From Kribbella catacumbae DSM 19601 (GTDB lineage: Bacteria; Actinomycetota; Actinomycetes; Propionibacteriales; Kribbellaceae): a stretch of DNA of 64,000 bases. Shown here piece after piece: positions 45,233 through 54,300 of the stretch (the stretch's first letter is position 1; every line of letters begins with the position of its first letter). The stretch is taken from NCBI RefSeq assembly GCF_000372465.1, contig NZ_AQUZ01000039.1:16410-80409 (forward strand). The letters are read 5' to 3'. Position numbers and translations under genes: made by a program. The notes beneath the pieces are model-generated. The model saw only the letters and a list, made by a program, of their open reading frames with translations, searched no databases and had not been told where the DNA came from.

Positions 45233-45406
45233 CTACCCGGTTGGTCCGGGTCCTGGAGGTGGCGGGCCCGGCACCCAACCCTGGGCTTCCGAAACGATCG
45301 ACGCCGCGACCACCCAACTGTCGAACACGCCAAACCACGTACCCACGCACCACAACCCCGACAACATCCCCGCGAGGCATGTAGACCAACTAATGCGGCA
45401 ACGCAT
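45233..45406 (-). CDS. Membrane micropeptide with Pro/Gly-rich tail (peptide 2)
   Basis: 57 residues, ATG with AAAGGGG upstream. A hydrophobic Trp- and Cys-rich region (SWSTCLAGMLSGLWCVGTWF) and a second hydrophobic stretch (FDSWVVAASIV) precede the tail VPGPPPPGPGPTG, a degenerate version of the neighbours' tail. Thirty bases separate it from peptide 1. It is the same length as peptide 1. Function unknown. Confidence 0.65.
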   Translation of the reverse strand: MRCRISWSTCLAGMLSGLWCVGTWFGVFDSWVVAASIVSEAQGWVPGPPPPGPGPTG

Positions 45407-45490
45407 GATTCCCCTTTCGTCAACGAGCTGACATCCGACAGAGGACCCTTCTCAGGCTCAGGCGACCAGCTCGCTGAGGAACAACGGCTG

Positions 45491-45673
45491 TCAACCCCCA
45501 GGCCAAGGGGGCGGGGGCGGCGGATTCGTCAAGCCACCAATGGCGATTGAGCTCTCTGGCTCACCAGCGTGCTCGCCATCAGCCGGATGGATCGCGGTAC
45601 TTGCCCACAGGATTGCCATCAGGAAGCCAGCGAACCCAATCAACCAGCTCGGGCGACTGTCACACCTCAACAT
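45491..45673 (-). CDS. Membrane micropeptide with PPPPPPWPGG tail (peptide 3)
   Basis: 60 residues, ATG preceded by GCGAGGAGG at optimal distance. One membrane helix (WLIGFAGFLMAILWASTAI), an acidic linker (HPADGEHAGEPESS) and the tail TNPPPPPPWPGG. It is the first gene of the leftward micropeptide-DoxX operon; its promoter lies in 45674-45798, shared with the divergent hydrolase gene. Function unknown. Confidence 0.75.
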   Translation of the reverse strand: MLRCDSRPSWLIGFAGFLMAILWASTAIHPADGEHAGEPESSIAIGGLTNPPPPPPWPGG

Positions 45674-45798
45674 CTGTCCTCCTCGCAGTGTTGGGAGTCT
45701 GTCGCAGCGAGATGGGCAATCACTGGGAGGAAAGCTGCCCCCGTCTACAGTCAGGGAACACTCACTCCAGCGGAAGGTTGTTGGGGTGAACTGGTTGC

Positions 45799-46746
45799 AT
45801 GCCAAAGAAGGACAATTCAAGGGTTCAACGGGCCGTTCGCCTGGGTGGAACGCTCCTGGAGCGCACGGCGCCCCGGCTCGCTGCCAAGCTTGCCGAACAG
45901 ATCTTCTTCCGCCTGCCACGGCGAGCGCCAATGCACCGGCGCCAAATCCCGCTGGAGTTCCCGCTTGGCGAGTCCTTCGCTGTCTCGCATGACGGCCTGC
46001 AGGTCCGCGGGATCGCCTGGGGCACAGGCCCAGCGATCTATCTCGTCCACGGCTGGGGCGGCTGGAGAACACAGCTGGCCGCGTACGCGCTCCCACTCGT
46101 CAAGGCCGGCTTCCGCGTCGTTGCGTACGACGCCCTGAGCCATGGTGACTCCGATGCCGGCCGCAGCGGCCCTCAGAGTTCCGATCCGTTGGAGGCCGCC
46201 GGATCACTCCACGAAGTCGTAGCTCGGTTCGGAGCGCCCCACGCGATCGTCGCCCACTCAATGGGCGCGATTGTCGTAGCCAGCGCCATCCGCAACGGCC
46301 TACCTACCCCACGCCGCCTCGTCTTCATCGCCGCAGCCAACACCTACAACCCCAGCCTCGACCTACTCACGGACCTCACCGGCATCGGTCCTAGAACCCG
46401 GCGCCACCTCCTCCGCCGAATCCACCAGCGCCTCGGCCTCCCCTTCCGGTACTTCGACGTCGCCGGCATCTTCTCCGACCTCCTCGCCGAGCGCGGGACA
46501 CTGCCTCATCTGCTTTGCCTCCACGACATCAACGACCCGGAGATGCCCTACACCGGCTCGGTCACCATCGCTGAAGGCTGGCCCAACGCCCAGCTACACC
46601 CCACCAAGGGTCTAGGCCACCGCGACATCCTGCGCGACCCCGACGCCATCCAGATGGCCACCACCTTCCTGACCCAAGACTCCACCGTCCAGATCCGCCA
46701 GCCGCACAGCGGACCCGGCCACACCAGGCAGGAGGGCACTCCATGA
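45799..46746 (+). CDS. Alpha/beta hydrolase
   Basis: 315 residues. HGWGG (84-88) forms the oxyanion region and AHSMGA carries the nucleophile Ser154. The acid is probably in the HDINDPEMP segment and the base His in GLGHRDIL. About 50 extra N-terminal residues are basic and non-conserved. The substrate cannot be predicted. It is coupled (ATGA) to the next gene and diverges from the micropeptide operon. Confidence 0.88.
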   Translation: MPKKDNSRVQRAVRLGGTLLERTAPRLAAKLAEQIFFRLPRRAPMHRRQIPLEFPLGESFAVSHDGLQVRGIAWGTGPAIYLVHGWGGWRTQLAAYALPLVKAGFRVVAYDALSHGDSDAGRSGPQSSDPLEAAGSLHEVVARFGAPHAIVAHSMGAIVVASAIRNGLPTPRRLVFIAAANTYNPSLDLLTDLTGIGPRTRRHLLRRIHQRLGLPFRYFDVAGIFSDLLAERGTLPHLLCLHDINDPEMPYTGSVTIAEGWPNAQLHPTKGLGHRDILRDPDAIQMATTFLTQDSTVQIRQPHSGPGHTRQEGTP

Positions 46747-47198
46747 ACGCGAATGGACCAGCCTCGGTGACCTTCACGATCGCTGGCGGCCTTGTGATCG
46801 AGGACCTGAGGATCGAGGACGAACTCTTCGCCGCTGTCCGGAGCCTGTGCTTCGAGGCGGTCGAAGTACTCGCAACTCCAGGCACCTCCTATACCTATCG
46901 CTACCTCCGGTCTGCAGCACACCTGACGCTCGAGGCCTCGCGGGACGGCACCCTACTGTCGATCACCGGTGACGAGATCGACTCCATCACCTTGTCCCGA
47001 CCCGAGCTCCTGGTCGCGCTGTATGCCTGTGGACTGCGCTACATCGGGATGCTCGAGGCCGGTCGAGCAGACGGTCAGCCTGTCTCCGCCGAGCTGTCCC
47101 AGCTCCGTCCATATTTGCAGAGGGCCCGGGCGGCTCTCACCGCTCCGGACCCTGTCTGCGGCGCACGACCTGTCGGGCAGTTGCCCGACAGGTCTTAG
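46743..47198 (+). CDS. Hypothetical protein coupled to alpha/beta hydrolase
   Basis: 151 residues with an ATGA overlap on the hydrolase stop. Soluble, mixed alpha/beta composition, no recognised motif; no signal peptide. The terminator hairpin overlaps its final codons. It probably acts with the hydrolase, but nothing in the sequence shows how. Confidence 0.6.
   Translation: MNANGPASVTFTIAGGLVIEDLRIEDELFAAVRSLCFEAVEVLATPGTSYTYRYLRSAAHLTLEASRDGTLLSITGDEIDSITLSRPELLVALYACGLRYIGMLEAGRADGQPVSAELSQLRPYLQRARAALTAPDPVCGARPVGQLPDRS
47167..47194. terminator. Bidirectional terminator hairpin
   Basis: A perfect 13-bp stem, GACCTGTCGGGCA/TGCCCGACAGGTC, with a two-base loop between convergent genes. It overlaps the last codons of the rightward gene and can also serve the leftward RTX gene ending at 47239. 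Confidence 0.75.
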
Positions 47199-47238
47199 GC
47201 AGCCTCAGGCAATTCGCCCACCTAGGCCACAGATGGGG

Positions 47239-48822
47239 TCACGGGCAGCTGTTCCGTGACTCGGCGCTGCAGCTGTCTTTGCCAGCAGCGCCGTAGGCCT
47301 GGTCCAGGCCGCCGTCGCCGATCAGGACATCGTCGCCCAGCAGCCCATACAAGCGGTCGTTACCGCCGAACCCGCGCAGAGTGTTCCGCAGACCATTGCC
47401 AACGAGCATGTCGTTGAAGTTCGATCCATACACGTTTTCGATGTCAACTCGGATGTTGTCGCCTTCGCCGGGTCGACCGTCGTTGGCCTTCCCATCGAGT
47501 GATACACCCACCGGTCCCGAGTGAGCGAGGTAGGTGGCGAGGTCTAGTCCGGCTCCACCGATCAGAGTGTCGCTGCCAGGGCCACCTTCTAGTACGTCGT
47601 TGCCACCGAGCGCGCCGATCGCGTCATTGCCGCCAAGACCTCTCAGCACGTTGTTGCCGTCAGTGCCGATCAGTACGTCGTTCCCGAGGCCCCCGATCGC
47701 GTTCTCCACATCCGCACGGATGTTGTCGCCCTCCCCCGACTCACCATCGTTGGCGAGGTTGTCCAGCTGAACTCGCACACCCAGGGTGCGGCTGGCGTAA
47801 GAGATCGTGTCGACACCGGGACCGCCCGCGACGACATCGCGCCCGTTCGCACCTCCGACGACGAGCAAAGGCAAGCTTAGGCTTTCCAGGATCAGGTCAT
47901 TGCCGACGCCACCATTGATGAGGTCGTTGCCTTCTCCGCCCATAAGCACGTTGCCTGCCGCACTTCCGACCAAGGTATCAGCCGCCAACGTACCGATGAG
48001 GTTCTCGATGTCCGGCCGCACGTTGTCGGCCTCTCCGGGCTTTCCGTCGTTCGGCCTGTCGTCCAGGCTGATGCTGACGCCCTGGCCTTCATTCTCATAA
48101 GTGATCGTGTCGATGCCTGCGCCTCCAGCGTAAACATCCCTGCCAGGACTGGCCATGAACCGGTTGGCCGCAGCGCTGCCTATGATGACGTCGTCGCCAG
48201 GGCCATCCACGACGTTCTCGACATCCGTGCGAATGTCATCACCTTCCCCAGCAATACCGTCGTTGGCCTTGTTGTCCAGCGACACCGTCACGTTTGCCCG
48301 ATGATTGCGGTAAGAAACGGTGTCAACCCCAAGGCCGCCGACGACCACGTCTGCCCCACCGCGCGGATCCGCGAAGTCATTGCCGGATCCGAGGTCGAGT
48401 AGATCCTGGCCATCGCTACCGGTGGCCAGGTCGTTCCCCGCGCCCATTCTGAGCTCACTTGGTACGAAGCTGCCGTTGTCGACCCCATCATTGCCGTCGC
48501 CGGCATCAACCACGACCTTCTCCGCCTGCGGGAGGTGGCAGGTGACGGAGTGAGCATCGCGGAGCGTACAACCAATGCCTGGCGCAACACCAACGGTGTC
48601 GGTGACGGTGAACATCCCGGCAGCAAAGCTGACCGCGATGTTGTTGTCCTGACCGGCCTGTGCCTGAACGTGCAACGCGCTGGTCGTGGGCTCGAACCGG
48701 ACCAGTGTCGATGCTGCCGCGCTCGCCGGCGTCGCTCCCATCAACAGGCCGGCCGAGGCCAACATCGTCGTCGCTGCCGCCCCGGACAAAAGTCTGCGGC
48801 GGACCCCATGACCCATCTTCAT
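47239..48822 (-). CDS. Secreted RTX-type calcium-binding repeat protein 2
   Basis: 527 residues with a signal peptide (RRRLLSGAAATTMLASAG, cleavage near PASAA). An N-terminal beta domain resembling that of RTX protein 1 is followed by at least four modules of the form GDDVLIGxxxxNxLxGGxGxD separated by NDGxxGEGDNIRxDVEN spacers. The C-terminus ends with a Cys pair (KDSCSAESRNSCP). It diverges from RTX protein 3; they share the region 48823-48976 for promoters, so they may be co-regulated. Confidence 0.85.
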   Translation of the reverse strand: MKMGHGVRRRLLSGAAATTMLASAGLLMGATPASAAASTLVRFEPTTSALHVQAQAGQDNNIAVSFAAGMFTVTDTVGVAPGIGCTLRDAHSVTCHLPQAEKVVVDAGDGNDGVDNGSFVPSELRMGAGNDLATGSDGQDLLDLGSGNDFADPRGGADVVVGGLGVDTVSYRNHRANVTVSLDNKANDGIAGEGDDIRTDVENVVDGPGDDVIIGSAAANRFMASPGRDVYAGGAGIDTITYENEGQGVSISLDDRPNDGKPGEADNVRPDIENLIGTLAADTLVGSAAGNVLMGGEGNDLINGGVGNDLILESLSLPLLVVGGANGRDVVAGGPGVDTISYASRTLGVRVQLDNLANDGESGEGDNIRADVENAIGGLGNDVLIGTDGNNVLRGLGGNDAIGALGGNDVLEGGPGSDTLIGGAGLDLATYLAHSGPVGVSLDGKANDGRPGEGDNIRVDIENVYGSNFNDMLVGNGLRNTLRGFGGNDRLYGLLGDDVLIGDGGLDQAYGAAGKDSCSAESRNSCP

Positions 48823-48976
48823 TTCGAGGTTCTCCTTCGTCTTCGATCAACGATCGTCGGAAGAAGGGGATGGCCTGGGGCTTCGGGTGGAATGAGGGAT
48901 GCCTTCGTGGCTCAGCTGACAGCATGGGCTGAGGGATCCCCAGCGATTGCCCAGTGGGAGCTGCCAGTTTCGGCCC

Positions 48977-50077
48977 ATGGCCATGACAAGGAATGCTCTG
49001 AGGTTGAAGGTTTCTACGGCGGTCGCCGGAGTACTAATCGCGCTGGCGGTCCAGTCGCCTGCGATTGCAGCGCCGACGCCCATCAAAGTAGCGCTTGAGG
49101 ATGGTCTATTGCAGGTTCTCGGTGGACCGCAGGACGACCATCCGACGATCTACGTGACGGGATTCCCGGCTGATCGGCCGCCGAGGATCGTCGTGGAGGA
49201 GCTCGGGCGAGACTTCGTGGCGAGCGGGCTCTGCGTAACAGTAGGCACCAGCAGTCGTGTTGAGTGTCCGCTGAAGGCTGTCAGCAAGGTGGTTGTCGAG
49301 ACAGGTGATGGCAACGACTCGATCAGCCACCGCACCGATTTCCCAGCTACGCTGCTGGCCGGTTCGGGTTCCGATACTGTCTACGCGAGCGCTGCACCCG
49401 AGAGGATCGACCTCGGGCCAGGCGACGACGTCACACAATTGCTGGGTGGTACCGACGACGTTGTCGGGGGTCCTGGGGTAGATCGAGTGACCTACGGATC
49501 ATCTGCTGACCTGAAGGTTTCCCTCGATGACATTGCGAATGACGGAGCGGCGGGCGAGAACAGCAACGTCCACAGCGATATCGAGAACCTGACCGGTGGC
49601 CACGGCAACGACCTGCTGGTCGGCACTGCCGGGCCTAACCGGATTGACGGCGATCACGGGAATGACAAGCTGGTACTGATGGGCGGTGACGACATCGCCA
49701 GCGGTGGCGGCGGCTCCGACGTGATCTCGGGTGGACCCGGCATCGACACCGTCCATTATCTGGGGCGGTACACCCCGTTGAGCATCAGTATCGACAACAT
49801 CGACAACGACGGCGTGCCCGGCGAGAAAGATGATGTCCGCACGGACATCGAGAACGTGATCGGGGGCGTCGGGAACGACGTACTGATCGGCAGCGACAGC
49901 CCGAACGACCTCGATGGCTCAAATGGCGACGACCGCATCGAGGGAGGCGCGGGCGACGACGTCCTCCGTGGCGGTGCGGGCAACGACACCCTGACCGGCG
50001 ACACCGGCTTCGATACAGCCTTCGGCGGCGCGGGCACTGACACCTGCCGGACTGAGAAGCAGTTCGACTGTCCGTGA
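48977..50077 (+). CDS. Secreted RTX-type calcium-binding repeat protein 3
   Basis: 366 residues from the ATG at 48977 (48983 is an alternative). A signal peptide (LKVSTAVAGVLIALAV, cleavage after AIA) and an N-terminal domain with two Cys precede GGxGxDxLxGG repeats and spacers such as NDGVPGEKDDVRTDIENV. The end TDTCRTEKQFDCP matches that of RTX protein 2. The three paralogues within 8 kb look like a local family of exported beta-roll proteins. Confidence 0.85.
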   Translation: MAMTRNALRLKVSTAVAGVLIALAVQSPAIAAPTPIKVALEDGLLQVLGGPQDDHPTIYVTGFPADRPPRIVVEELGRDFVASGLCVTVGTSSRVECPLKAVSKVVVETGDGNDSISHRTDFPATLLAGSGSDTVYASAAPERIDLGPGDDVTQLLGGTDDVVGGPGVDRVTYGSSADLKVSLDDIANDGAAGENSNVHSDIENLTGGHGNDLLVGTAGPNRIDGDHGNDKLVLMGGDDIASGGGGSDVISGGPGIDTVHYLGRYTPLSISIDNIDNDGVPGEKDDVRTDIENVIGGVGNDVLIGSDSPNDLDGSNGDDRIEGGAGDDVLRGGAGNDTLTGDTGFDTAFGGAGTDTCRTEKQFDCP

Positions 50078-50093
50078 ACAACACCTGACCGAT

Positions 50094-50133
50094 GACCGGC
50101 GGTGGTCCGAGGCTTCTCGGGCCACCGCCGGTC
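50094..50133 (+). terminator. Terminator hairpin after RTX gene 3
   Basis: A 12-bp perfect stem, GACCGGCGGTGG/CCACCGCCGGTC, with a 16-base loop that can itself pair, 16 bases past the stop codon. Confidence 0.75.
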
Positions 50134-50258
50134 CTCTGTCTCCGAGCGTTCCAATTCCGCGCACGGACCATTCGAGAGTTGGGCCTGTCGGCTCTGCTCG
50201 CAGTCATGCCACGGTAGTTGTTGTGGAGTTGGCACCGGAGACCGATGAAGAGATATGC

Positions 50259-51086
50259 ATGGTGGGTTCAACCGTTCTCATCACGGGAGCTACGGATGGG
50301 CTGGGGCATGCCTTGGCTTTGAGCCTCGCGAAACGAGGTGCCAAGCTCGCCGTACACGGCCGATGCGACCGAAAGCTTGAGAAGCTCATCAGTCGTCTGC
50401 GTACGGCGGGCGCGGTGGACATCACGGCATTCCGCGCTGATCTCGCCGATCTCACCCAAGTACGAGCGTTCAGCGCTCAGGTTCTCGAGCGGCTCCCTCG
50501 ATTGGATGTCCTGGTCAACAACGCCGGCGTAGGTTTCGCCGCGCCCGAAGGCGAGCACCGGATCGAGACGACAGATGGACTCGAGCTACGCCTAGCGGTT
50601 AACTACGTGGCTGGCGTCGAGCTCTCCCTCGGGGTACTCCCGTTGCTTCGCCAAACCGGCGGGGCACGCATCGTGAATGTCGCGTCCAAAGGGCAGCATC
50701 CCCTTGAATTCGAGGACCTCCAGTTCCGTCGCGGGTACAACAGCCTGACTGCCTACCGCCGGAGCAAGCTCGCTCAAATCATGGGCGGCTTCGCCCTGGC
50801 ATCACGGGTGGCGCCGGATCAGGTCACCGTGAACAGCCTTCACCCGGCCACCTACATGCCTACCAAGATGGTTCTTCAGGGTCGTGGTGAGGCGGTGGAC
50901 AAGATTGAGACCGGAGTACGAGCGGTTGAGCACCTCGTACTGGATCCAGCTCTCGCGCACCAAACCGGTACCTACTTCGACGGACTGAGTCCAGCACTTG
51001 CGCACCCCCAGGCCTACGAGCATCAGGCACAACAAAGGCTGTGGGAGTGGACCTGTGGCCTTCTGGGACGCAGCACCGATCTCTAG
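50259..51086 (+). CDS. Short-chain dehydrogenase/reductase
   Basis: 275 residues from the ATG at 50259 (a GTG at 50223 would add 12). TGATDGLG (residues 9-16) binds NAD(P), NNAGVG stabilises the fold, and Tyr166-x3-Lys170 (YRRSK) is the catalytic pair. It looks like the retinol dehydrogenase/WW-domain oxidoreductase subgroup. It starts a rightward run with a RidA and an S9 peptidase (19 bases, then an overlap). The substrate is unknown. Confidence 0.88.
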   Translation: MVGSTVLITGATDGLGHALALSLAKRGAKLAVHGRCDRKLEKLISRLRTAGAVDITAFRADLADLTQVRAFSAQVLERLPRLDVLVNNAGVGFAAPEGEHRIETTDGLELRLAVNYVAGVELSLGVLPLLRQTGGARIVNVASKGQHPLEFEDLQFRRGYNSLTAYRRSKLAQIMGGFALASRVAPDQVTVNSLHPATYMPTKMVLQGRGEAVDKIETGVRAVEHLVLDPALAHQTGTYFDGLSPALAHPQAYEHQAQQRLWEWTCGLLGRSTDL

Positions 51087-51105
51087 CCAGCCGAGAAGGA
51101 GAACC

Positions 51106-51489
51106 ATGAAACACCACATCCGTCCGTCGGGACTGCCCCCGGTCAACGGCTTCAGCCACTGTGTCGTGGCCCAGGGCAACATTGTCCACGTCTCCGGCCA
51201 GGTGCCGCTCGATGCCGACGGCAATCTCGTCGGTGAAGGAGACGCGAAGGCCCAGGCGGAGCAAGTCTTCAACAACCTGACCGCGGCGCTGCAGGCGGGG
51301 GGCGCATGTCTCAGCGACGTCGTGAAGATGACCTATTTCCTGACTGACATGCGCCACCTCCACGATCTGCGAGAGGTACGAGACAAATACATCAGTGCTG
51401 ACGCGCCGCCGGCAAGCTCACTCGTCCAGGTCAGCGCACTTGTCAACCCAGCCTTCCTCATCGAGGTAGACGCGGTTGCAGTGGTGTGA
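51106..51489 (+). CDS. RidA family enamine/imine deaminase
   Basis: 127 residues, ATG with GAGAAGGAGA upstream. It has the YjgF/RidA pattern: HVSGQVPLDADGNLVGEGD, KAQAEQVFNNLTAALQAGG, VVKMTYFLTDM, and a C-terminal SSLVQVSALVNPAFLIEVDAVAV, where the usual catalytic Arg position reads Ser-Leu-Val. RidA enzymes hydrolyse reactive enamines/imines; without that Arg this one may have another role. Its stop overlaps the peptidase start. Confidence 0.9.
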   Translation: MKHHIRPSGLPPVNGFSHCVVAQGNIVHVSGQVPLDADGNLVGEGDAKAQAEQVFNNLTAALQAGGACLSDVVKMTYFLTDMRHLHDLREVRDKYISADAPPASSLVQVSALVNPAFLIEVDAVAVV

Positions 51490-53273
51490 GCGCGTCGCTG
51501 AAACCCTACCCCCTTCCAAGCAATCTGGCGGGCGTCGCCCTGACCAAAGGCGGACAGACCGCCTGGTGGGGGTGCGCCGACCTCGCCGGCGGTGGGAGGA
51601 CGACCGTCGTTTGCGCACAGCGTGGCAAGACTCCAGCGAGCGTGCTGCCGGTAGAGCTGGACGCGACAACCTTCGTGCACGGATACCCAGGGCAGGGCTG
51701 GACTGTCACCTCGGAGGGTCTTGTTTCCTTCAATGCCCGCGATGGTCGACTACACATCATCTCGGGTGGGACATCCAGGCCGCTCACGCCGGCGTTGGGA
51801 GGCGGAGTGCAATATGCGGACCTTCATGTCGTCCCGGGAACAAACATGGTTGTGGCTGTTCGGGAGTCCTTGACAGCACCAGAGCATTCGATCATCGCGG
51901 CTGATCTCTCCGGAAGCGGCGGGTCTGTACCACTGTTCACCAGTTCTGGGTTCCTCGGGGCTCTGACAGTCTCGCCGAGCGGCCGTGACCTTGCCTGGCT
52001 GAGCTGGGACGCCCCAGATATGCCGTGGGAAGCGGCAACACTCATGGTTGGCCGGTTGGGGCACGGCACACTCATGAATGTCCACGCCGTCGCCGGAGGG
52101 CCAGGACGTTCGGCTCAACCGGCAGCGTGGGCTGACGGGCGAGATCTCTTCACTGCTACGGAGGAGAGCGGCCTCTGGACTCTATGCCGGGTGGACGCTT
52201 CCGACGGACACATCGTCGCGCGATGGGAAGCCCCACAGGAGTGTGGTCACGCCTACTGGCGGTTGGGGTCGCGCAGTATCGTGCCGTGGCGTGGCGGAGC
52301 CGTGGCCTTGGTAGGCGGACAGCCCTGGCTGGCAAACGGCTCAGGCTCGTTTCGTCGCGTCGAGACGAAGTTCGATGCCTGGCAGCCATGGCTTGCTACG
52401 GAAGGCGATCATCTGATCGGTGTAGCCGGCCACCATGCCGCGAGGCCGACGGTCGTAGTACAGGACCTGGCGACCGGCAATGAGTGGATGCCGGCTGCGA
52501 CGCCGTCGCGGACAGTCTCCGGCTTCCCGGTCCCGATCGATGTGAGCGTGAAGGTTGACGGCCGTTCAGTGTGGGCTCGTCTGCAAGAGCCGCGCACACC
52601 CCGTGCTGACCCTCCGCCTGCGATTGTCATCGCGCACGGCGGCCCCACGTTGTCCTCCCCCAGGTACCTCGATGACGACTGGTGGTGGCTCGTGGAGGAG
52701 GGTTTCGCCGTGGCTATCGTCGACTACACCGGATCGTCAGGGCACGGGCAGAGCTTCCGTGACGAGCTCGCCGGCCAGTGGGGAATCCACGACGTCCGCG
52801 ACGTCGACGAGGTAGCGCGCCACCTTCAGCACCGATCGCTGGTGTCTGCTGTGTTCATCCGCGGAGTCAGCGCAGGTGGCTGGACTGCACTGCACTCTCT
52901 CAGAAGAAGGCAGACACCTTTCGCAGCCGGTACGGCGTACGCGCCCGTGACGGACCTCGACGCTCAGGAGCGGCAGACTCCCCAGTTCGAGCGCGGCTAC
53001 GTTCGCAGGCTCGTCGGCCAGGCCGACCGCTCTCCCGTGAACGATATGCGCGGAGATATGAATCCGGTCCTGGTGATCCAAGGCGCAGCGGACCCCGTAG
53101 TACGCGCACAGACGACAGATCGCTACATCGACAAGCTGGCGGCTGCGGGTGTGCGCCACCGGTATCTGCGACTCGAGGGCGAAGGGCACCTCCTGCGCGG
53201 TCAGTCCGCCGTAAACACCGCCCGGCAAGCTGAGCTGGACTTCTACCTGGACATCCTCAACGGCACGATCTGA
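51486..53273 (+). CDS. S9 family (prolyl oligopeptidase-like) peptidase
   Basis: 595 residues, GTG start overlapping RidA by four bases. The first 370 residues are a beta-propeller (WAD, WLS and similar repeats). The C-terminal alpha/beta-hydrolase domain has HGGPT, GVSAGGW (Ser about 460), QGAADPVV (Asp about 534) and GEGHLL (His about 566), a complete catalytic triad in S9C style. No signal peptide, so it is cytosolic. It may act on short peptides, or on amino-acid amides in the pathway of the SDR and RidA. Confidence 0.9.
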   Translation: MSASLKPYPLPSNLAGVALTKGGQTAWWGCADLAGGGRTTVVCAQRGKTPASVLPVELDATTFVHGYPGQGWTVTSEGLVSFNARDGRLHIISGGTSRPLTPALGGGVQYADLHVVPGTNMVVAVRESLTAPEHSIIAADLSGSGGSVPLFTSSGFLGALTVSPSGRDLAWLSWDAPDMPWEAATLMVGRLGHGTLMNVHAVAGGPGRSAQPAAWADGRDLFTATEESGLWTLCRVDASDGHIVARWEAPQECGHAYWRLGSRSIVPWRGGAVALVGGQPWLANGSGSFRRVETKFDAWQPWLATEGDHLIGVAGHHAARPTVVVQDLATGNEWMPAATPSRTVSGFPVPIDVSVKVDGRSVWARLQEPRTPRADPPPAIVIAHGGPTLSSPRYLDDDWWWLVEEGFAVAIVDYTGSSGHGQSFRDELAGQWGIHDVRDVDEVARHLQHRSLVSAVFIRGVSAGGWTALHSLRRRQTPFAAGTAYAPVTDLDAQERQTPQFERGYVRRLVGQADRSPVNDMRGDMNPVLVIQGAADPVVRAQTTDRYIDKLAAAGVRHRYLRLEGEGHLLRGQSAVNTARQAELDFYLDILNGTI

Positions 53274-53291
53274 TTCGACTCCGATCGGGGC

Positions 53292-54200
53292 CTACATCCA
53301 GGCGCGAACTAGAGGATCGCCAAGCAGTCCTCGGAGGGCCTTCGCGCTCAGGCGGGTCGCCTCGGTTCGGTGAACTGCCGACGCGACCAGAGAGATCGGA
53401 ACAGACCGCAGGCGCTTGTCTCGGATGGGCACTACCTGTAGGCCCCGAGCAGCGGCGTCCTCCGGCAGTGCGGCAAGAGTCATGAAGGTTGCCAAGCGGC
53501 CAGCGCGAGCGAGCTCCAGCGTCAACCCGAGAGTATTGGCCTCGCTTCGCAGATCCAGCGTGATTCCATGCTCGGCGCAGGCTTGGTCCAATTCTCGCCG
53601 AATCCCGAACGTCGTGTCCGGCAAGGCGACTGCCAAACCGTTGACCTCCTCGAGCGTCACGCTCGAACGTGTCGCCAGCGAATGATCCGTTCCGACCACG
53701 AGATGAACAGGCACCTGCACTGTCCTGACGAACGAAAGCTCAGGTCCGTGATCCCGCACGGACACAAAGCCGACATCAACTCGCCTCGTCAGGATCCAGT
53801 CCACAATTTGGTCGGAGCCGCCCATAGCGGCATCAATGCGGGTCGCTGGTGAGACACGTTGGATGCGCCGGACTGCAGCCGGCAACAGCCGGACCAAGCC
53901 TTCAAGCACACCGACACGTACTACCGGAACCGCAGGTTCATCTGAGGGCGACAGTCGACCTCTGAGCTCCTTGGCCCGCGCCCTCTGCTCGGTGAAGAAG
54001 GCCAGCACCTCGTCCCCCGCGGGGTTTAGCGCCATCCCAGTGGGCGTCCTCTCGAACAGCCGAGTTCCGATTTCGCGCTCCAGGAGGTGAACCTGCCTGC
54101 TCACCGCAGAAGGCGCGATCAGCAAGATCTCCGCTGCGGCCCTGATCGAGCCCGTCTGCGCAACCGCGAGGAAGTAGCGGACCATCGGTGGCTCAAGCAT
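53292..54200 (-). CDS. LysR-type transcriptional regulator
   Basis: 302 residues. The N-terminal winged helix (MVRYFLAVAQTGSIRAAAE, SAVSRQVHLLEREIGTRLFE) is typical of LysR regulators; the rest is the periplasmic-binding-like effector domain. It diverges from the gene at 54301, with 100 bases between, the usual arrangement for a LysR regulator and its target. It converges with the S9 peptidase gene. Confidence 0.93.
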   Translation of the reverse strand: MLEPPMVRYFLAVAQTGSIRAAAEILLIAPSAVSRQVHLLEREIGTRLFERTPTGMALNPAGDEVLAFFTEQRARAKELRGRLSPSDEPAVPVVRVGVLEGLVRLLPAAVRRIQRVSPATRIDAAMGGSDQIVDWILTRRVDVGFVSVRDHGPELSFVRTVQVPVHLVVGTDHSLATRSSVTLEEVNGLAVALPDTTFGIRRELDQACAEHGITLDLRSEANTLGLTLELARAGRLATFMTLAALPEDAAARGLQVVPIRDKRLRSVPISLVASAVHRTEATRLSAKALRGLLGDPLVRAWM

Positions 54201-54300
54201 CGGTCTCCATGCGATTCAGGTGAACGCTATGACCTAATCATTCTCATGGATCGTACGCCGTTCACTCGTCACCATGAAAGGACGTCAATAAGGAGGACAC

